This document shows positions 16,445-27,762 of a stretch of DNA of 64,000 nt, piece after piece; position 1 is the stretch's first letter, and each line of letters starts with the position of its first letter. The position numbers and the translations under genes are program-made. Below the pieces are notes generated by a model. The model was not told the DNA's origin, did not search any database, and was given only the letters and a program-made list of their open reading frames with translations. The DNA comes from a gamma proteobacterium symbiont of Ctena orbiculata (GTDB lineage Bacteria; Pseudomonadota; Gammaproteobacteria; Chromatiales; Chromatiaceae): contig QBVC01000017.1 in NCBI GenBank assembly GCA_003058495.1, forward strand, positions 78,345-142,344, written 5' to 3'.

Positions 16445-18229
16445 ATGGATCTGCAAACATTAACCTATATCGTGGTGGGCGCCACCTTCGCCCTCTACAT
16501 CGGCATCGCCTTCTGGGCGCGTGCGGGAACCACCGGTGAGTTCTATGCCGCGGGTCGGGGTGTACACCCTGTGGCCAACGGTATGGCGACCGCGGCCGAC
16601 TGGATGTCCGCTGCCTCCTTTATCTCCATGGCCGGCCTGATCGCCTTCAACGGCTACGGTGCCTCGGTCTTCCTCATGGGATGGACCGGCGGTTACGTGC
16701 TCCTGGCGCTGCTGCTCGCACCCTATCTGCGTAAGTTCGGTAAGTTCACCGTGCCCGAGTTCATCGGTGATCGTTACTACTCGCGCACCGCGCGTATCGT
16801 CGCGGTCATCTGCCTGATCATCGCCTCGATCACCTATGTAATCGGACAGATGAAGGGTATCGGCGTCGCCTTCTCCCGCTTCCTCGAGACCGAATACGAC
16901 ACCGGCCTCTATATCGGCATGGGCATAGTATTCATCTACGCCGTATTGGGCGGTATGAAGGGTATCACCTACACCCAGATCGCCCAGTACTGTGTATTGA
17001 TCTTCGCCTACACCGTGCCCGCGATCTTCATCTCCCTGAACATCACCGGCAATCCTATTCCGCAGTTGGGAATCGGCAGCACCATGGCCGACGGCTCAGG
17101 CACCTACATGATGGATCGTCTCGATCAGGTGGTCACCGATCTGGGCTTTACCCAGTACACGACCCAGGTCATGGGCAGCAAGCTGAACATGTTTGTCTAT
17201 ACCCTCTCCCTGATGATCGGTACCGCGGGTCTGCCCCACGTCATCATCCGATTCTTCACCGTGCCCAAGGTCAAGGACGCCCGTTCCTCGGCCGGTTGGG
17301 CGCTGGTCTTCATCGCCATCCTCTACACCACGGCACCGGCTGTCGGTTCCATGGCCCGTCTGAACCTGATGAACACCATCCAGACCGGTGAGGTCGGCAG
17401 CGCCGAAGGCAACATCGAGATCGCCAAGGTGCCGCAGTGGATGACCAACTGGCAGAAGACCGGTCTGTTGACCTGGGAAGACAAGAACGGCGACGGCCGC
17501 ATCCAGTACTACAACGACAAGAACGCGGACTTCGCAGCCAAGGCCGAGAGTTACGGTTGGAAGGGTAACGAGATGACCAAGGTCGACCGCGACATCATGG
17601 TCCTGGCCAACCCGGAAATCGCCAATCTGCCCAACTGGGTTATCGCCCTGGTGGTCGCCGGTGGTCTCGCGGCGGCGCTCTCCACCGCGGCCGGTCTGTT
17701 GCTGGCGATCTCCTCCTCCATCTCTCATGACCTCCTCAAGGGCGTCTTCATGCCCGATATCTCTGAGAAGGCTGAGTTGCTGGCGGGACGTATCGCCATG
17801 GCGGGCGCCATCGCCCTGGCCGGATACTTCGGTCTCCATCCACCGGATTTCGCAGCCGGCACCGTGGCCATCGCCTTCGGTCTGGCGGCCAGCTCCATCT
17901 TCCCCGTGCTGATGATGGGCATCTTCTACAAGAAGATGAACCGGGCGGGTGCGATCTGGGGCATGATCTCCGGTATCGGCGTTACCATGCTTTATGTGTT
18001 CCAGCACAAGGGCATCATGTTCATCCCGGGTACTTCGTTCCTCGGTGACTTGGGTCCCAACTGGTTCCTCGGTATTTCGCCAAACGCCTTCGGTGCCATC
18101 GGTGCGATCGTGAACTTCGCTGTCGCCATCGCTGTCTCCAAGGTCACGGCTCCGCCGCCGGATCACATCCAGCACCTGGTGGAGGATATCCGCGTGCCCA
18201 AGGGTGCGGCAGGCGCCATCGATCACTAA
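16445..18229 (+). CDS. VC_2705-type sodium:solute symporter (ActP relative)
   Basis: The 594-residue protein has about 13 membrane helices of the SSS/SLC5 family, including AADWMSAASFISMAGLIAF and the GRGVHP sodium-site region. Between helices, at about residues 325-395, a hydrophilic insert contains DKNGDGRIQYYN (346-357), which resembles an EF-hand loop. It should import a small monocarboxylate such as acetate with sodium. It is the large subunit to the DUF4212 protein, and a strong terminator follows. The DUF294 and exonuclease genes and acs come next, an arrangement seen in many gammaproteobacteria with acetate uptake systems. A GGGGGAAACTGACTC leader supplies the ribosome-binding site. 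Confidence 0.9.
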   Translation: MDLQTLTYIVVGATFALYIGIAFWARAGTTGEFYAAGRGVHPVANGMATAADWMSAASFISMAGLIAFNGYGASVFLMGWTGGYVLLALLLAPYLRKFGKFTVPEFIGDRYYSRTARIVAVICLIIASITYVIGQMKGIGVAFSRFLETEYDTGLYIGMGIVFIYAVLGGMKGITYTQIAQYCVLIFAYTVPAIFISLNITGNPIPQLGIGSTMADGSGTYMMDRLDQVVTDLGFTQYTTQVMGSKLNMFVYTLSLMIGTAGLPHVIIRFFTVPKVKDARSSAGWALVFIAILYTTAPAVGSMARLNLMNTIQTGEVGSAEGNIEIAKVPQWMTNWQKTGLLTWEDKNGDGRIQYYNDKNADFAAKAESYGWKGNEMTKVDRDIMVLANPEIANLPNWVIALVVAGGLAAALSTAAGLLLAISSSISHDLLKGVFMPDISEKAELLAGRIAMAGAIALAGYFGLHPPDFAAGTVAIAFGLAASSIFPVLMMGIFYKKMNRAGAIWGMISGIGVTMLYVFQHKGIMFIPGTSFLGDLGPNWFLGISPNAFGAIGAIVNFAVAIAVSKVTAPPPDHIQHLVEDIRVPKGAAGAIDH

Positions 18230-18256
18230 TAAAAAACCATAAAGCTGCAACTGAGT

Positions 18257-18280
18257 GCCCCGCTTCGGCGGGGCCTTTTT
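18257..18280 (+). terminator. Rho-independent terminator after the symporter
   Basis: GCCCCGC, a TTCG tetraloop, GCGGGGC and then CTTTTT, 28 bases after the symporter stop. Confidence 0.92.
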
Positions 18281-18406
18281 GACTGCAGCACAGACAAACG
18301 AGGTGGCTATTCACCAGCCTGAGGCAGTAGGCTGCTGAATAGTTACAAAACTAACTTTTTTCAGCATACTACTGGTATTCAATTCCAGTCGTATACGAGC
18401 CGCCCT

Positions 18407-20275
18407 ATGGAAATCGAACTGGTCGAGATTCGGGATTTTCTGGCACAACGTCCCCCATTCGATGCCCTGCCTGAGGAGCAGCTCGATCAACTCCCCAAAT
18501 CACTCGAAATACGCTATCTGCGACGAGGCAGCCTGTTCCCACCAGGCGATGCGGTAAAGGGCTATATCTATATCATCCGCAGCGGCGCCATCGAACTGCT
18601 CGATGAAGAGGACAATCTGATCGAAAAATTGGCCGAGGGCGGCATCTACACCACCGACTGCCAGTTGATCGATTTCAGTCAGGTGACCCATGGCATCGCG
18701 GTGGAAGATACCCTGCTCTATCAACTCTCATGCGATGTGCTGAAGTCCCTGCGCATGACCGAACCGGCCTTCGACCGTCACTTTTCCGAATCGATCAGGG
18801 ACCGCCTGAAACAGGCGGTGCGCACCCTGCAGGTGAGCGGAGAAACCAGCCCCATTGCCGAGATGACGGTCGAGGTCTCCGACCTGATCAGGAAGTCGCC
18901 GGTCAGCATCGATATCAACAGCACCATCCGCCAGGCGGCGGAGCTGATGAGCGAAAAAAACGTCTCCTCGGTGATGATCATGGATGGGACGGAGCTGGCC
19001 GGCATCATCACCGACCGTGATCTGCGCAAACGCTGCATCGCGGCAGGCGTCTCCAGCGACCGGCCGGTGAGCCAGATCATGACCACCAATCTGGAGACCA
19101 TCCAGGAAAGCACCATGGCGATCCAGGCGCTGATGACCATGACCCGGCTGCATGTGCACCACCTGCCGGTGAAACGGGGAGACAGCGTGGTCGGCATGTT
19201 GACCGCCACGGATCTGGCCCGACACCACTCCACCAACTCGGCCTTCCTCGCCAGCGATATCCGCAAGGCCGCCACCGTGGAGGACCTGGCCCGGGTCAGT
19301 GAACGGCTTCCTGACCTGCAGTTCCAGCTTGCCAACTCCAATGCATCGGCACTCCACATCGGCGAGGCGATCTCCTCCATCACCGACTCGCTCACCGCGC
19401 GTCTGATCGAAATGGCGGAGAGCGAGCTCGGCCCGCCACCGGTACGCTATGTCTGGTTGTGCGGTGGATCCCAGGCTCGCCGGGAGCAGACCTCTCACTC
19501 CGATCAGGACAATGCGATGCTGATCTCGGATGAGATGAAGCCGGAACATGCCGACTATTTCGAGATCCTGGCGAAGCGCGTATCGGACGGTCTCAACGCA
19601 TGCGGCTTCGTCTACTGCCCCGGCAACGCCATGGCGACGAATCCGAAATGGCGCCAGACCCTGCAGATCTGGCGTAAGTATTTCAATACCTGGATCAACA
19701 AACCCGAGCCGATGGCGTTGATGCTCTCCAGCATCTTTTTCGATCTGCGCCCTGTCTACGGCGAGGTCGAGATATTCAATGAGCTACGCTCCGATATTCT
19801 GAGCAAAACCCGTGGTCACGGAATCTTCACCGCTTTTATGGCGGCGAATGCCCTGCACCATCGGCCGCCGCTCGGTTTTTTCCGCACCTTCGTGCTGATT
19901 CATGGCGGCAAGCACGACGACACCTTCGACATCAAACATCGCGGCATCGTCCCGATCACCGATATCGCCCGTGTCTTCGCCCTTGACCAGGGACTGCCCC
20001 AGGTGAATACCACGGAACGCCTGGAGGCGGCGGCGGAGACCACCGTGCTAAGCCGCGACATGGGGGAGAACCTGGTCGATGCGCTGGAGTTCATCGCCAG
20101 TATCCGCATCTACCATCAGGCCGAGCAGATCCGCAAAGGCCTGAAACCCGACAACTATATGTCTCCGGAGGAGCTGTCCGATCTCGAACGCAAGCACCTG
20201 AAGGATGCCTTCCGGGTGATCCAGGAGATGCAGGATGCGATGGAGAACCGATACCAGGGAGGGCGCTTCGTATAG
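18407..20275 (+). CDS. cNMP-binding / CBS pair / DUF294 nucleotidyltransferase protein
   Basis: The 622-residue protein has an N-terminal cyclic-nucleotide-like sensor (about 10-130), two CBS domains (about 160-280, with GIITDRDLRKR and GMLTATDLAR) and a DUF294 nucleotidyltransferase domain (about 300-450) with the GG..RxEQT..SDQDN motif, which retains GGSQARREQTSHSDQDN. A DUF294 C-terminal helical domain follows. It resembles GlnD-like transferases without GlnD's HD domain. The substrate is unknown. The family sits beside ActP-type symporters and an epsilon-like exonuclease in many gammaproteobacteria, implying a role in signalling linked to acetate or carbon use. The next gene starts 3 bases after its stop. 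Confidence 0.9.
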   Translation: MEIELVEIRDFLAQRPPFDALPEEQLDQLPKSLEIRYLRRGSLFPPGDAVKGYIYIIRSGAIELLDEEDNLIEKLAEGGIYTTDCQLIDFSQVTHGIAVEDTLLYQLSCDVLKSLRMTEPAFDRHFSESIRDRLKQAVRTLQVSGETSPIAEMTVEVSDLIRKSPVSIDINSTIRQAAELMSEKNVSSVMIMDGTELAGIITDRDLRKRCIAAGVSSDRPVSQIMTTNLETIQESTMAIQALMTMTRLHVHHLPVKRGDSVVGMLTATDLARHHSTNSAFLASDIRKAATVEDLARVSERLPDLQFQLANSNASALHIGEAISSITDSLTARLIEMAESELGPPPVRYVWLCGGSQARREQTSHSDQDNAMLISDEMKPEHADYFEILAKRVSDGLNACGFVYCPGNAMATNPKWRQTLQIWRKYFNTWINKPEPMALMLSSIFFDLRPVYGEVEIFNELRSDILSKTRGHGIFTAFMAANALHHRPPLGFFRTFVLIHGGKHDDTFDIKHRGIVPITDIARVFALDQGLPQVNTTERLEAAAETTVLSRDMGENLVDALEFIASIRIYHQAEQIRKGLKPDNYMSPEELSDLERKHLKDAFRVIQEMQDAMENRYQGGRFV

Positions 20276-20277
20276 CC

Positions 20278-20970
20278 ATGCTGACAAGATTTCTCGGTCT
20301 CGATTCGATAAGAAAAAGGGCGCTGGCAAAGGCCGAGCCTGGAATCCTGCATGACTATCTCTCGACGCCCTTGACCGCGAAGACAACCCAATGCGAGCAG
20401 CTCTCTATCGTCTCCCTGGATCTCGAGACCACCGGCCTCGATCCAAACAAGGACAAGATCCTCAGTTTCGGCCTGGTGGAGATGGAGCATATGACCATCA
20501 AGCTCGAGACCGCCCGACATCAGTTGATCACGATCAACGAGGAGATCCCGGAGCAGTCGGCGGTAATCCACCAGATTACCGACGACCAGGCAGCCACCGG
20601 CGTCTCGATCCATGATGCCCTGCAGGAACTGCTGCAGCGCATGGCCGGCAAGGTCATGCTGGTGCACTATTCCGCGATAGAGCAGAATTTCATTAGCAAC
20701 GCCTGTCAAAAGCTGTTCGGCGCGCCCTTCGTCATACCGATCATCGACACCCTGGTGCTGGCCCAGCGCCTGTTCGAGCGCCGCAATCACACCATCCAGC
20801 CAGGGGACCTGCGCCTGTTCAACCTGCGCCCGCGATACAATCTGCCCAATTACAAAGCACACAACGCGTTGAGCGACGCTGTCGCCACCGCCGAACTCTT
20901 TCTGGCCATGGCATCAGAGATGGTGCCACAGCCAAGTCAATGTCAACTCAAGCGTTTTCTTACACGCTGA
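20278..20970 (+). CDS. DnaQ-like 3'-5' exonuclease
   Basis: The 230-residue product has the DEDDh exonuclease motifs: LDLETTGLDP (Exo I, Asp/Glu), VHYSAIEQNF (Exo II region) and HNALSDAVATAEL (Exo III His and Asp). This is the fold of the DNA polymerase III epsilon proofreading subunit, but it lacks the C-terminal clamp- and alpha-binding region of DnaQ, so it is a stand-alone family member. It begins two bases after the DUF294 stop, so the two are surely co-expressed. The conserved pairing suggests that it acts with the DUF294 protein, possibly on a nucleotide or RNA end; this is inference. Confidence 0.88.
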   Translation: MLTRFLGLDSIRKRALAKAEPGILHDYLSTPLTAKTTQCEQLSIVSLDLETTGLDPNKDKILSFGLVEMEHMTIKLETARHQLITINEEIPEQSAVIHQITDDQAATGVSIHDALQELLQRMAGKVMLVHYSAIEQNFISNACQKLFGAPFVIPIIDTLVLAQRLFERRNHTIQPGDLRLFNLRPRYNLPNYKAHNALSDAVATAELFLAMASEMVPQPSQCQLKRFLTR

Positions 20971-20980
20971 CAGGCAATAG

Positions 20981-20995
20981 AATGATGCGATCATT
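20981..20995. promoter_or_regulatory. Palindrome in the acs upstream region
   Basis: AATGAT-GCG-ATCATT is a perfect inverted repeat about 130 bases upstream of the acs start, just after the exonuclease gene. It is a candidate operator for acs; no regulator can be named. Confidence 0.35.
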
Positions 20996-21124
20996 AGAGA
21001 AAAAGCGTTGTATCAGTTCGGATTTTCAGTTTAGGGAATACGCTTGCATGCCTCTCTACGCTAATTCGACATACAGATAGTTATCTGCAGTTGAGAATGA
21101 ATAACCACCGTTGAGGAGAATCCA

Positions 21125-23071
<1,947 letters not shown>

Positions 23072-23082
23072 CATGCGGGCAA

Positions 23083-23109
23083 CCGCCGGCCAGCGCTGCT
23101 GACCGGCGG
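23083..23109 (+). terminator. GC-rich hairpin after acs (first)
   Basis: CCGCCGG and CCGGCGG pair around a 13-base loop, 12 bases after the acs stop. There is no U-tract, so it is a possible stability or factor-dependent termination hairpin. Confidence 0.45.
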
Positions 23110-23133
23110 ATAGGTGCGGCCCCAACCGAAAAG

Positions 23134-23164
23134 GCCCCGTCGCTGGGCATGCCAGCGATGGGGC
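23134..23164 (+). terminator. Long hairpin after acs (second)
   Basis: A stem of about 13 bp (GCCCCGTCGCTGG with CCAGCGATGGGGC, one G-T pair) closes on a tight GCAT loop. It is stable but lacks a U-run. Together with the preceding hairpin it marks the end of the acs transcript. Confidence 0.5.
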
Positions 23165-23251
23165 GCCACCCCGGGCTGATTGCCGTTGCTGTCAGACGCT
23201 GGCTGTTGATCAACGCTGCAGAGTAAACCGCTTTCGCATACAATCGATCTC

Positions 23252-23815
23252 ATGAATCTCAAACTTCCCTCCTTCTACAAACGCTTCCTGATATTCTTCA
23301 TTGTCATCGGCCCCATATTCTGGCTGGTATTCACGGAAGACGGACAACGCCGCACAGACATCGTGCTGCTGACCCTGTGGGGAGAGGATGAGATCGCCTT
23401 GAATCTGAAAGCGCTCCACAACCAGGTCAAGGAGGAGGAGCTGAAACAGATCTTTCCCGATCTCTCCTGGACCTGCGAAGATGAAACAAGCAATTTCGGC
23501 AATCGATTGTGCGCCAGCCGGATCGGCATATACAACGATATCCCCGCTCGCTACATCACCGTTTTTTTCCATGACCACTGGCTCAACGGCGTTAAAATCG
23601 GCTATCGCGGCAACTATCACGAACTCCTGAAACAACAGCTATGGCAGCAACTCGGTGCGCCGGCCAACAGCGATTCACAGCTCTCCGTCATCGAGGGAAT
23701 GGAGTCCGTGCTGCACTGGGTGACTGAATCCGGAAACGTCATTCTCAAGGAATCGCTGAATGAGGGAGAGGAGGCCGCGCTCTTCTGGCTCTCCTTCGCG
23801 ATGCTCTCCGGATGA
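23252..23815 (+). CDS. Hypothetical membrane-anchored protein
   Basis: The 187-residue product has one N-terminal transmembrane helix (about 12-28, FLIFFIVIGPIFWLVF) and a probably periplasmic remainder with two cysteines (TCEDE and RLCAS). The C-terminal part is helical. I do not recognise a family. It stands alone, convergent with the next minus-strand gene, after the acs hairpins. Codon use and GC content resemble the neighbours, so it is probably a real gene. Confidence 0.65.
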   Translation: MNLKLPSFYKRFLIFFIVIGPIFWLVFTEDGQRRTDIVLLTLWGEDEIALNLKALHNQVKEEELKQIFPDLSWTCEDETSNFGNRLCASRIGIYNDIPARYITVFFHDHWLNGVKIGYRGNYHELLKQQLWQQLGAPANSDSQLSVIEGMESVLHWVTESGNVILKESLNEGEEAALFWLSFAMLSG

Positions 23816-23827
23816 CTGGCTCCGCGC

Positions 23828-24199
23828 TTAGAAGGCGTAATAGGAGTCGTGCAGAAAACGCTTGAAGTGGCACATGATCTGTTTCGGAATCATGCGCTCG
23901 GCCTGGAGGCGGTGTTGATGAATTTCATCCGTTGTCTGTTGATCACTCAACAGCTGAGCCCGCTCGATCGCTTGATGCACATCCTCTTCCAGGGCGATGC
24001 CGTCGCGGTGTTTGACGACGCTGTATACCGCCATCACTGCAATCTGTTCTTCCAGTCCCATTTCGCATTGATTGTCGAGAATCGACAGCATCAGGGTGGT
24101 GACACAGTCAACCTGAAGCGGGTCCAGGGTGATGGTGTCGGCCCAGGCAGCCGCTGGATGTGGTGCATCGAATGAAGCTATGGCATCTTCTACTAACAC
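23828..24199 (-). CDS. Hypothetical helical protein
   Basis: The 123-residue product is predicted helical and soluble, with scattered His and Cys residues (VDCVTTLM, MCHFKRFLHDSYY). I cannot assign it to a family. It converges with the preceding unknown gene, with 12 bases between the stops. A minus-strand start at 24199 (ATG or alternative) gives the full length; no strong ribosome-binding site is evident. Function unknown. Confidence 0.5.
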   Translation of the reverse strand: MLVEDAIASFDAPHPAAAWADTITLDPLQVDCVTTLMLSILDNQCEMGLEEQIAVMAVYSVVKHRDGIALEEDVHQAIERAQLLSDQQTTDEIHQHRLQAERMIPKQIMCHFKRFLHDSYYAF

Positions 24200-24377
24200 G
24201 GTATGAACACCTCTAACTAAGGTTCTTCAATCTATATGCTAGTTCGATCAGGGAGAAATGCTCGGTAATTTTTCACAGCTGTTCAAATTTCACAAAATAT
24301 CACGCTCCCCGACCTCCCCCCAAAGCGTGGCATGGAAAACTTAGCCAGCAATAGGGCCAATGTTGAGTCGAGGTATG

Positions 24378-24881
24378 TTATTTGAGATCCAGGCTATGCC
24401 TCACCTCTCCATGCTGATCGACGATATCGAGCCGCGTGTAATTGCCCTTGGCGACCCGCAGGTAGAGACAGGGATAGGTCAGCGTCTGAATCTGCACCGA
24501 ACCGGGCTTTGGCTGTAGCCACTCCAAGGCAACCCTTGCCCTGTCGGAGGAGACCTCGAGGTTGTCGGATATCAGTCTAAGTCCATAGCCACCGCTCGGT
24601 TGCTGCCCCATATTGACGCTGACTATCCAGAAGGATTCCGATGCAGGATCGTTTTCCGGGCGCTTCTGTTGTCCGGCGCCGATCCTTGCATTGTCCGCCT
24701 CTCTCGATGAGCTATCGGTTACCAGATGCACGCCCGCGGTCTGGTCGATACTGCATAGATATCCCTTCTCCAGCACGCTGACCGATAATGAAGCCATTGT
24801 ATTGCATCCGCATAGAACCGTTGCCATCAGTCCCAGACAACACCGTCCAATCATGTTAATCAACTTCATCTTTTGCATCAT
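24378..24881 (-). CDS. PrcB-like lipoprotein, possible protease partner
   Basis: The 167-residue product has a lipoprotein signal with lipobox VLCGC and, after it, a domain with SVNMGQQPSGGYGLRL and YPCLYLRVAKGNYTRLDIVD. This is similar to the PrcB family, whose founding member is a lipoprotein of the dentilisin protease complex of Treponema. It is directly downstream of a subtilase lipoprotein, so a chaperone or inhibitor role for that protease is plausible. The ATG at 24881 has GGAG six bases upstream and gives a normal signal peptide. An ATG at 24932 overlaps the protease stop as ATGA and would add 17 residues. Confidence 0.65.
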   Translation of the reverse strand: MMQKMKLINMIGRCCLGLMATVLCGCNTMASLSVSVLEKGYLCSIDQTAGVHLVTDSSSREADNARIGAGQQKRPENDPASESFWIVSVNMGQQPSGGYGLRLISDNLEVSSDRARVALEWLQPKPGSVQIQTLTYPCLYLRVAKGNYTRLDIVDQHGEVRHSLDLK

Positions 24882-24928
24882 CCCGGTCTCCAGTTTGGCA
24901 TCCAGTGGCGGCTGGCCATCCGCTCTTG

Positions 24929-27487
24929 TCATTCCGCATCGAGGCGCCTCAACAACAGCGACCGGGCCCCACTCCCGAGGGATTGCGAACTGCTCGGAGA
25001 CTGGTATTCGTAGGAGGTGGCGAAATCGCGATCGGCGATATCACTGGTTGTAACCTCGATTATGCTGGGCTGCGAGGCGGTGGCATAGGCGCCGCAAGAT
25101 TCACCGGCATCGCAGATGATGCCATCCATGTCCATGTCGGATCCGGCAAAGATTATGTAGTTGCCCGATGTCACATCGCTGAAGCTGTAGTTGACACTCT
25201 CTCCCACCGCATCCACCTGGAATTGCTGTAATACTGAATTGGTTGCGTTGTTCACCAAAAGCACATAGTGAATGCCCGCATCCCCGCTAATCGTGGTATC
25301 CAGGACCTGCATGATCACCTCCACGGTGGAGTTCGCAGTTCCGGCACTGATCTGGATGGATCCCGAATAGGTTCCGGCGGCCACCCCGGTGCGATCGACG
25401 ACCGCGCTGTAACTGCCGTAACCCGAGCTGTCGACCTGGTTGGCCTGAAGGCTCAACCAATCGATATTTTCCGTAATCTGAACGCTTCCGAGATCGCCGC
25501 CGATCTGTTCTATGAAGAGCGTAGCGGTCTGCAGGCTGTGAGAGAAGCTCAAGCTCTGCGGATTGACACTCAGGGCGGGATCCACGGGAACGCCCCCACC
25601 GCCCCGTTGCTGCGCCGCGTCCACCGCCTTGAAGGCATCGATCAGGCCATGCCCGAAGAGATCGTCCCTACCCGTGTCGCCAAGATCGTTGGTCAGCTCT
25701 CCCGCCGCCAGCAGGAGATCGAACTCCGCCGGTGTCATCGCGGGATATACCGCCTTCATCAGCGCCGCCACGCCGGCAACATGGGGTGACGCCATCGAGG
25801 TTCCATTGTAGAACACCAGCTGGTAGCTGAGGGTATCGGTTGAGTCGTCCGCACCCGCGCTCAAGATGCCATCGGGTCTTGAATCACCATTGAGATCGAC
25901 CCGCAGATCGCCCCCCGGAGCCGCCACATCGATCATGCTGCCGAAGTTGGAATAGAAAGCGAGATCGCGATTGATGTCCACCGCGCTCACCGATACCACG
26001 CCTTCATAGGAGGCCGGATAGGAGAGTTGCGAGGTGGTCTCGTTTCCCGCCGCCGCAACGATGATAACGCCCTCGGCGCGGGCCGCCGCCACCGCGTCCC
26101 GTGTGGTCTGGTTGTCGGCGCTGCCGCCAAGGCTCAGGTTGATGATATCCGCCGCCTGGGCGGGCAGCGTGCCGGACGCATTCGGCAGTCCGGCGGCGAA
26201 TCGTATCCCCTCTGCCAGGTCGAGGCTGTTGCCCCCATCCTTACCCAGCACGCGGATAGGCATGATTCGGCTGTTCCAGGCAACACCGGCGGCGCCCCGC
26301 GAGTCGTTGCTGCTCGCCGCCACGGTAGCGGCCACATGGGTGCCGTGAAAGGATGATGAGATCCCCTCCTGGACCGCATCCCCATCGTCATTGGGATTGC
26401 TGTCGATACCGTCGCCGTCACCCGCATTCTCCGGATCGGAGATAAAGTCGTAACCCTCGGTGAGCTGTCCGAGCATCTCCGGATGAGTGAGGAGCACCCC
26501 GGTGTCGATGACCGCGACAATCACGCTGTTGTCCCCGGTGGTGATATCCCAGGCCTGGGGCAGGTTAATCTGCGGGTAGTGCCACTGCAGATTATAGTGG
26601 GTATCATTCGGCGTCAGCGACGGACGCACGATATAGTTGGGCTCTGCGTACGCTACATCACCCCGTTTTCGCAATCCCTTTACCGCATAGAGGGTTTCAA
26701 GCTTCCGCTGTTGCAGCTCGCTCAGTTGCAGATCGCTCCCGCTGCGCATCGCCAGGGTCGATTCGGGCTCGATCAACCTCAAGCGCTGCACGCCTTCGCT
26801 GTAGGAGGTCGGGTCGAATTCGAACTGTTGCAACTGGGGGTCCTGCCCCCGCGCCTGCAGCGGCAGGCCGTTGAAGCGGGCCAGGACCTCCTGCGGCAGG
26901 AAATCATCGGAGAGTCTGAGTGCCGCCGAGGGCGTCTCCGAGTCGGGGGTCAAGCCAACGGACAGCAGATAGTTGGAAGCGCCGGTATAGGCGAAGACAT
27001 TGACGTAGTACTGTCCATCCTGAGGAATCAGCAGCGATTCAAACTGGGTCTCCCCCACCGAGGCGTCGACCAGTAGCCCATTGATATCATAGAGAAATAG
27101 ATCCAGATCCGCCCCGCTGCTCTGATCCGCGATATTGAGCAGCAGGGTCTGACCCGCCTGCATATCGATGAGAAAGTAGTCATCGGTGTCTCCCGTGGAG
27201 AATGAGTTACCAGACGCACCTTGCAGACGCTGGTTCACATATCCGCCGATATTGACAGGATTCGGCACCACCTGGGCCGAGGTCCGGGGATGGTTGGGGA
27301 TCGGTACGGACTCCACATCGTTGACATCACTGTCGGTAACGACGAAGGAAGGGACGATCAATTTACCACTGATGTTTACACCCGAAACGTCATCGCCACC
27401 GCCGCCGCCCCCCCCGCCGCAGGCGGAGATGAGGGAGGCCGCCATCAGGGAGAGGCCTGCCTTTGTCAGTTTTTCCAATCGAATCAT
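24929..27487 (-). CDS. Subtilisin-family (S8) serine protease lipoprotein
   Basis: The 852-residue product has a signal peptide with lipobox LISAC, followed at once by eight glycines. A pre-peptidase C-terminal-like beta domain (about 80-150) precedes an S8 inhibitor-like segment and the catalytic domain, with Asp328 (AVIDTGV), His381 (HGTHVAA) and Ser564 (GTSMASPHVAG). Ig-like and other beta domains form the C-terminal third. It is probably an outer-membrane-anchored secreted protease. The ATG at 27487 has GGGAGCAGG upstream. The eight-C tract at 27408-27415 encodes part of the glycine run and could slip. The next gene encodes a PrcB-like lipoprotein. Confidence 0.88.
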   Translation of the reverse strand: MIRLEKLTKAGLSLMAASLISACGGGGGGGGDDVSGVNISGKLIVPSFVVTDSDVNDVESVPIPNHPRTSAQVVPNPVNIGGYVNQRLQGASGNSFSTGDTDDYFLIDMQAGQTLLLNIADQSSGADLDLFLYDINGLLVDASVGETQFESLLIPQDGQYYVNVFAYTGASNYLLSVGLTPDSETPSAALRLSDDFLPQEVLARFNGLPLQARGQDPQLQQFEFDPTSYSEGVQRLRLIEPESTLAMRSGSDLQLSELQQRKLETLYAVKGLRKRGDVAYAEPNYIVRPSLTPNDTHYNLQWHYPQINLPQAWDITTGDNSVIVAVIDTGVLLTHPEMLGQLTEGYDFISDPENAGDGDGIDSNPNDDGDAVQEGISSSFHGTHVAATVAASSNDSRGAAGVAWNSRIMPIRVLGKDGGNSLDLAEGIRFAAGLPNASGTLPAQAADIINLSLGGSADNQTTRDAVAAARAEGVIIVAAAGNETTSQLSYPASYEGVVSVSAVDINRDLAFYSNFGSMIDVAAPGGDLRVDLNGDSRPDGILSAGADDSTDTLSYQLVFYNGTSMASPHVAGVAALMKAVYPAMTPAEFDLLLAAGELTNDLGDTGRDDLFGHGLIDAFKAVDAAQQRGGGGVPVDPALSVNPQSLSFSHSLQTATLFIEQIGGDLGSVQITENIDWLSLQANQVDSSGYGSYSAVVDRTGVAAGTYSGSIQISAGTANSTVEVIMQVLDTTISGDAGIHYVLLVNNATNSVLQQFQVDAVGESVNYSFSDVTSGNYIIFAGSDMDMDGIICDAGESCGAYATASQPSIIEVTTSDIADRDFATSYEYQSPSSSQSLGSGARSLLLRRLDAE

Positions 27488-27762
27488 CTTGCCTGCTCCC
27501 ACGATTCTTCATGCAGATCTTGATTAGACGGTAGATGTTGTGATTGTAAATTGAAGCCTTTTCCATTTCAAAGAAGGCTGTTCATTGTCTCCGGCGCTAT
27601 CACATATTTCGCGACCGAATGCTATTCTTTCGACAGCGGTCGACAACCGGTGCTGCCGCCTTGATCCTGTCTGCCGGTTCAGACTGAAGTCACAATCAGA
27701 TAGGGTTTTTAGCCGATAAACCACCTGAAATTCCAATGCAATAGCCTGGCCCGGTAGAGAAA

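Noticed and set aside
17096..18250. 384-codon minus-strand frame in the symporter
   Set aside because: It is His/Asp/Gly-rich antisense noise with no motif, over a gene with certain identity.
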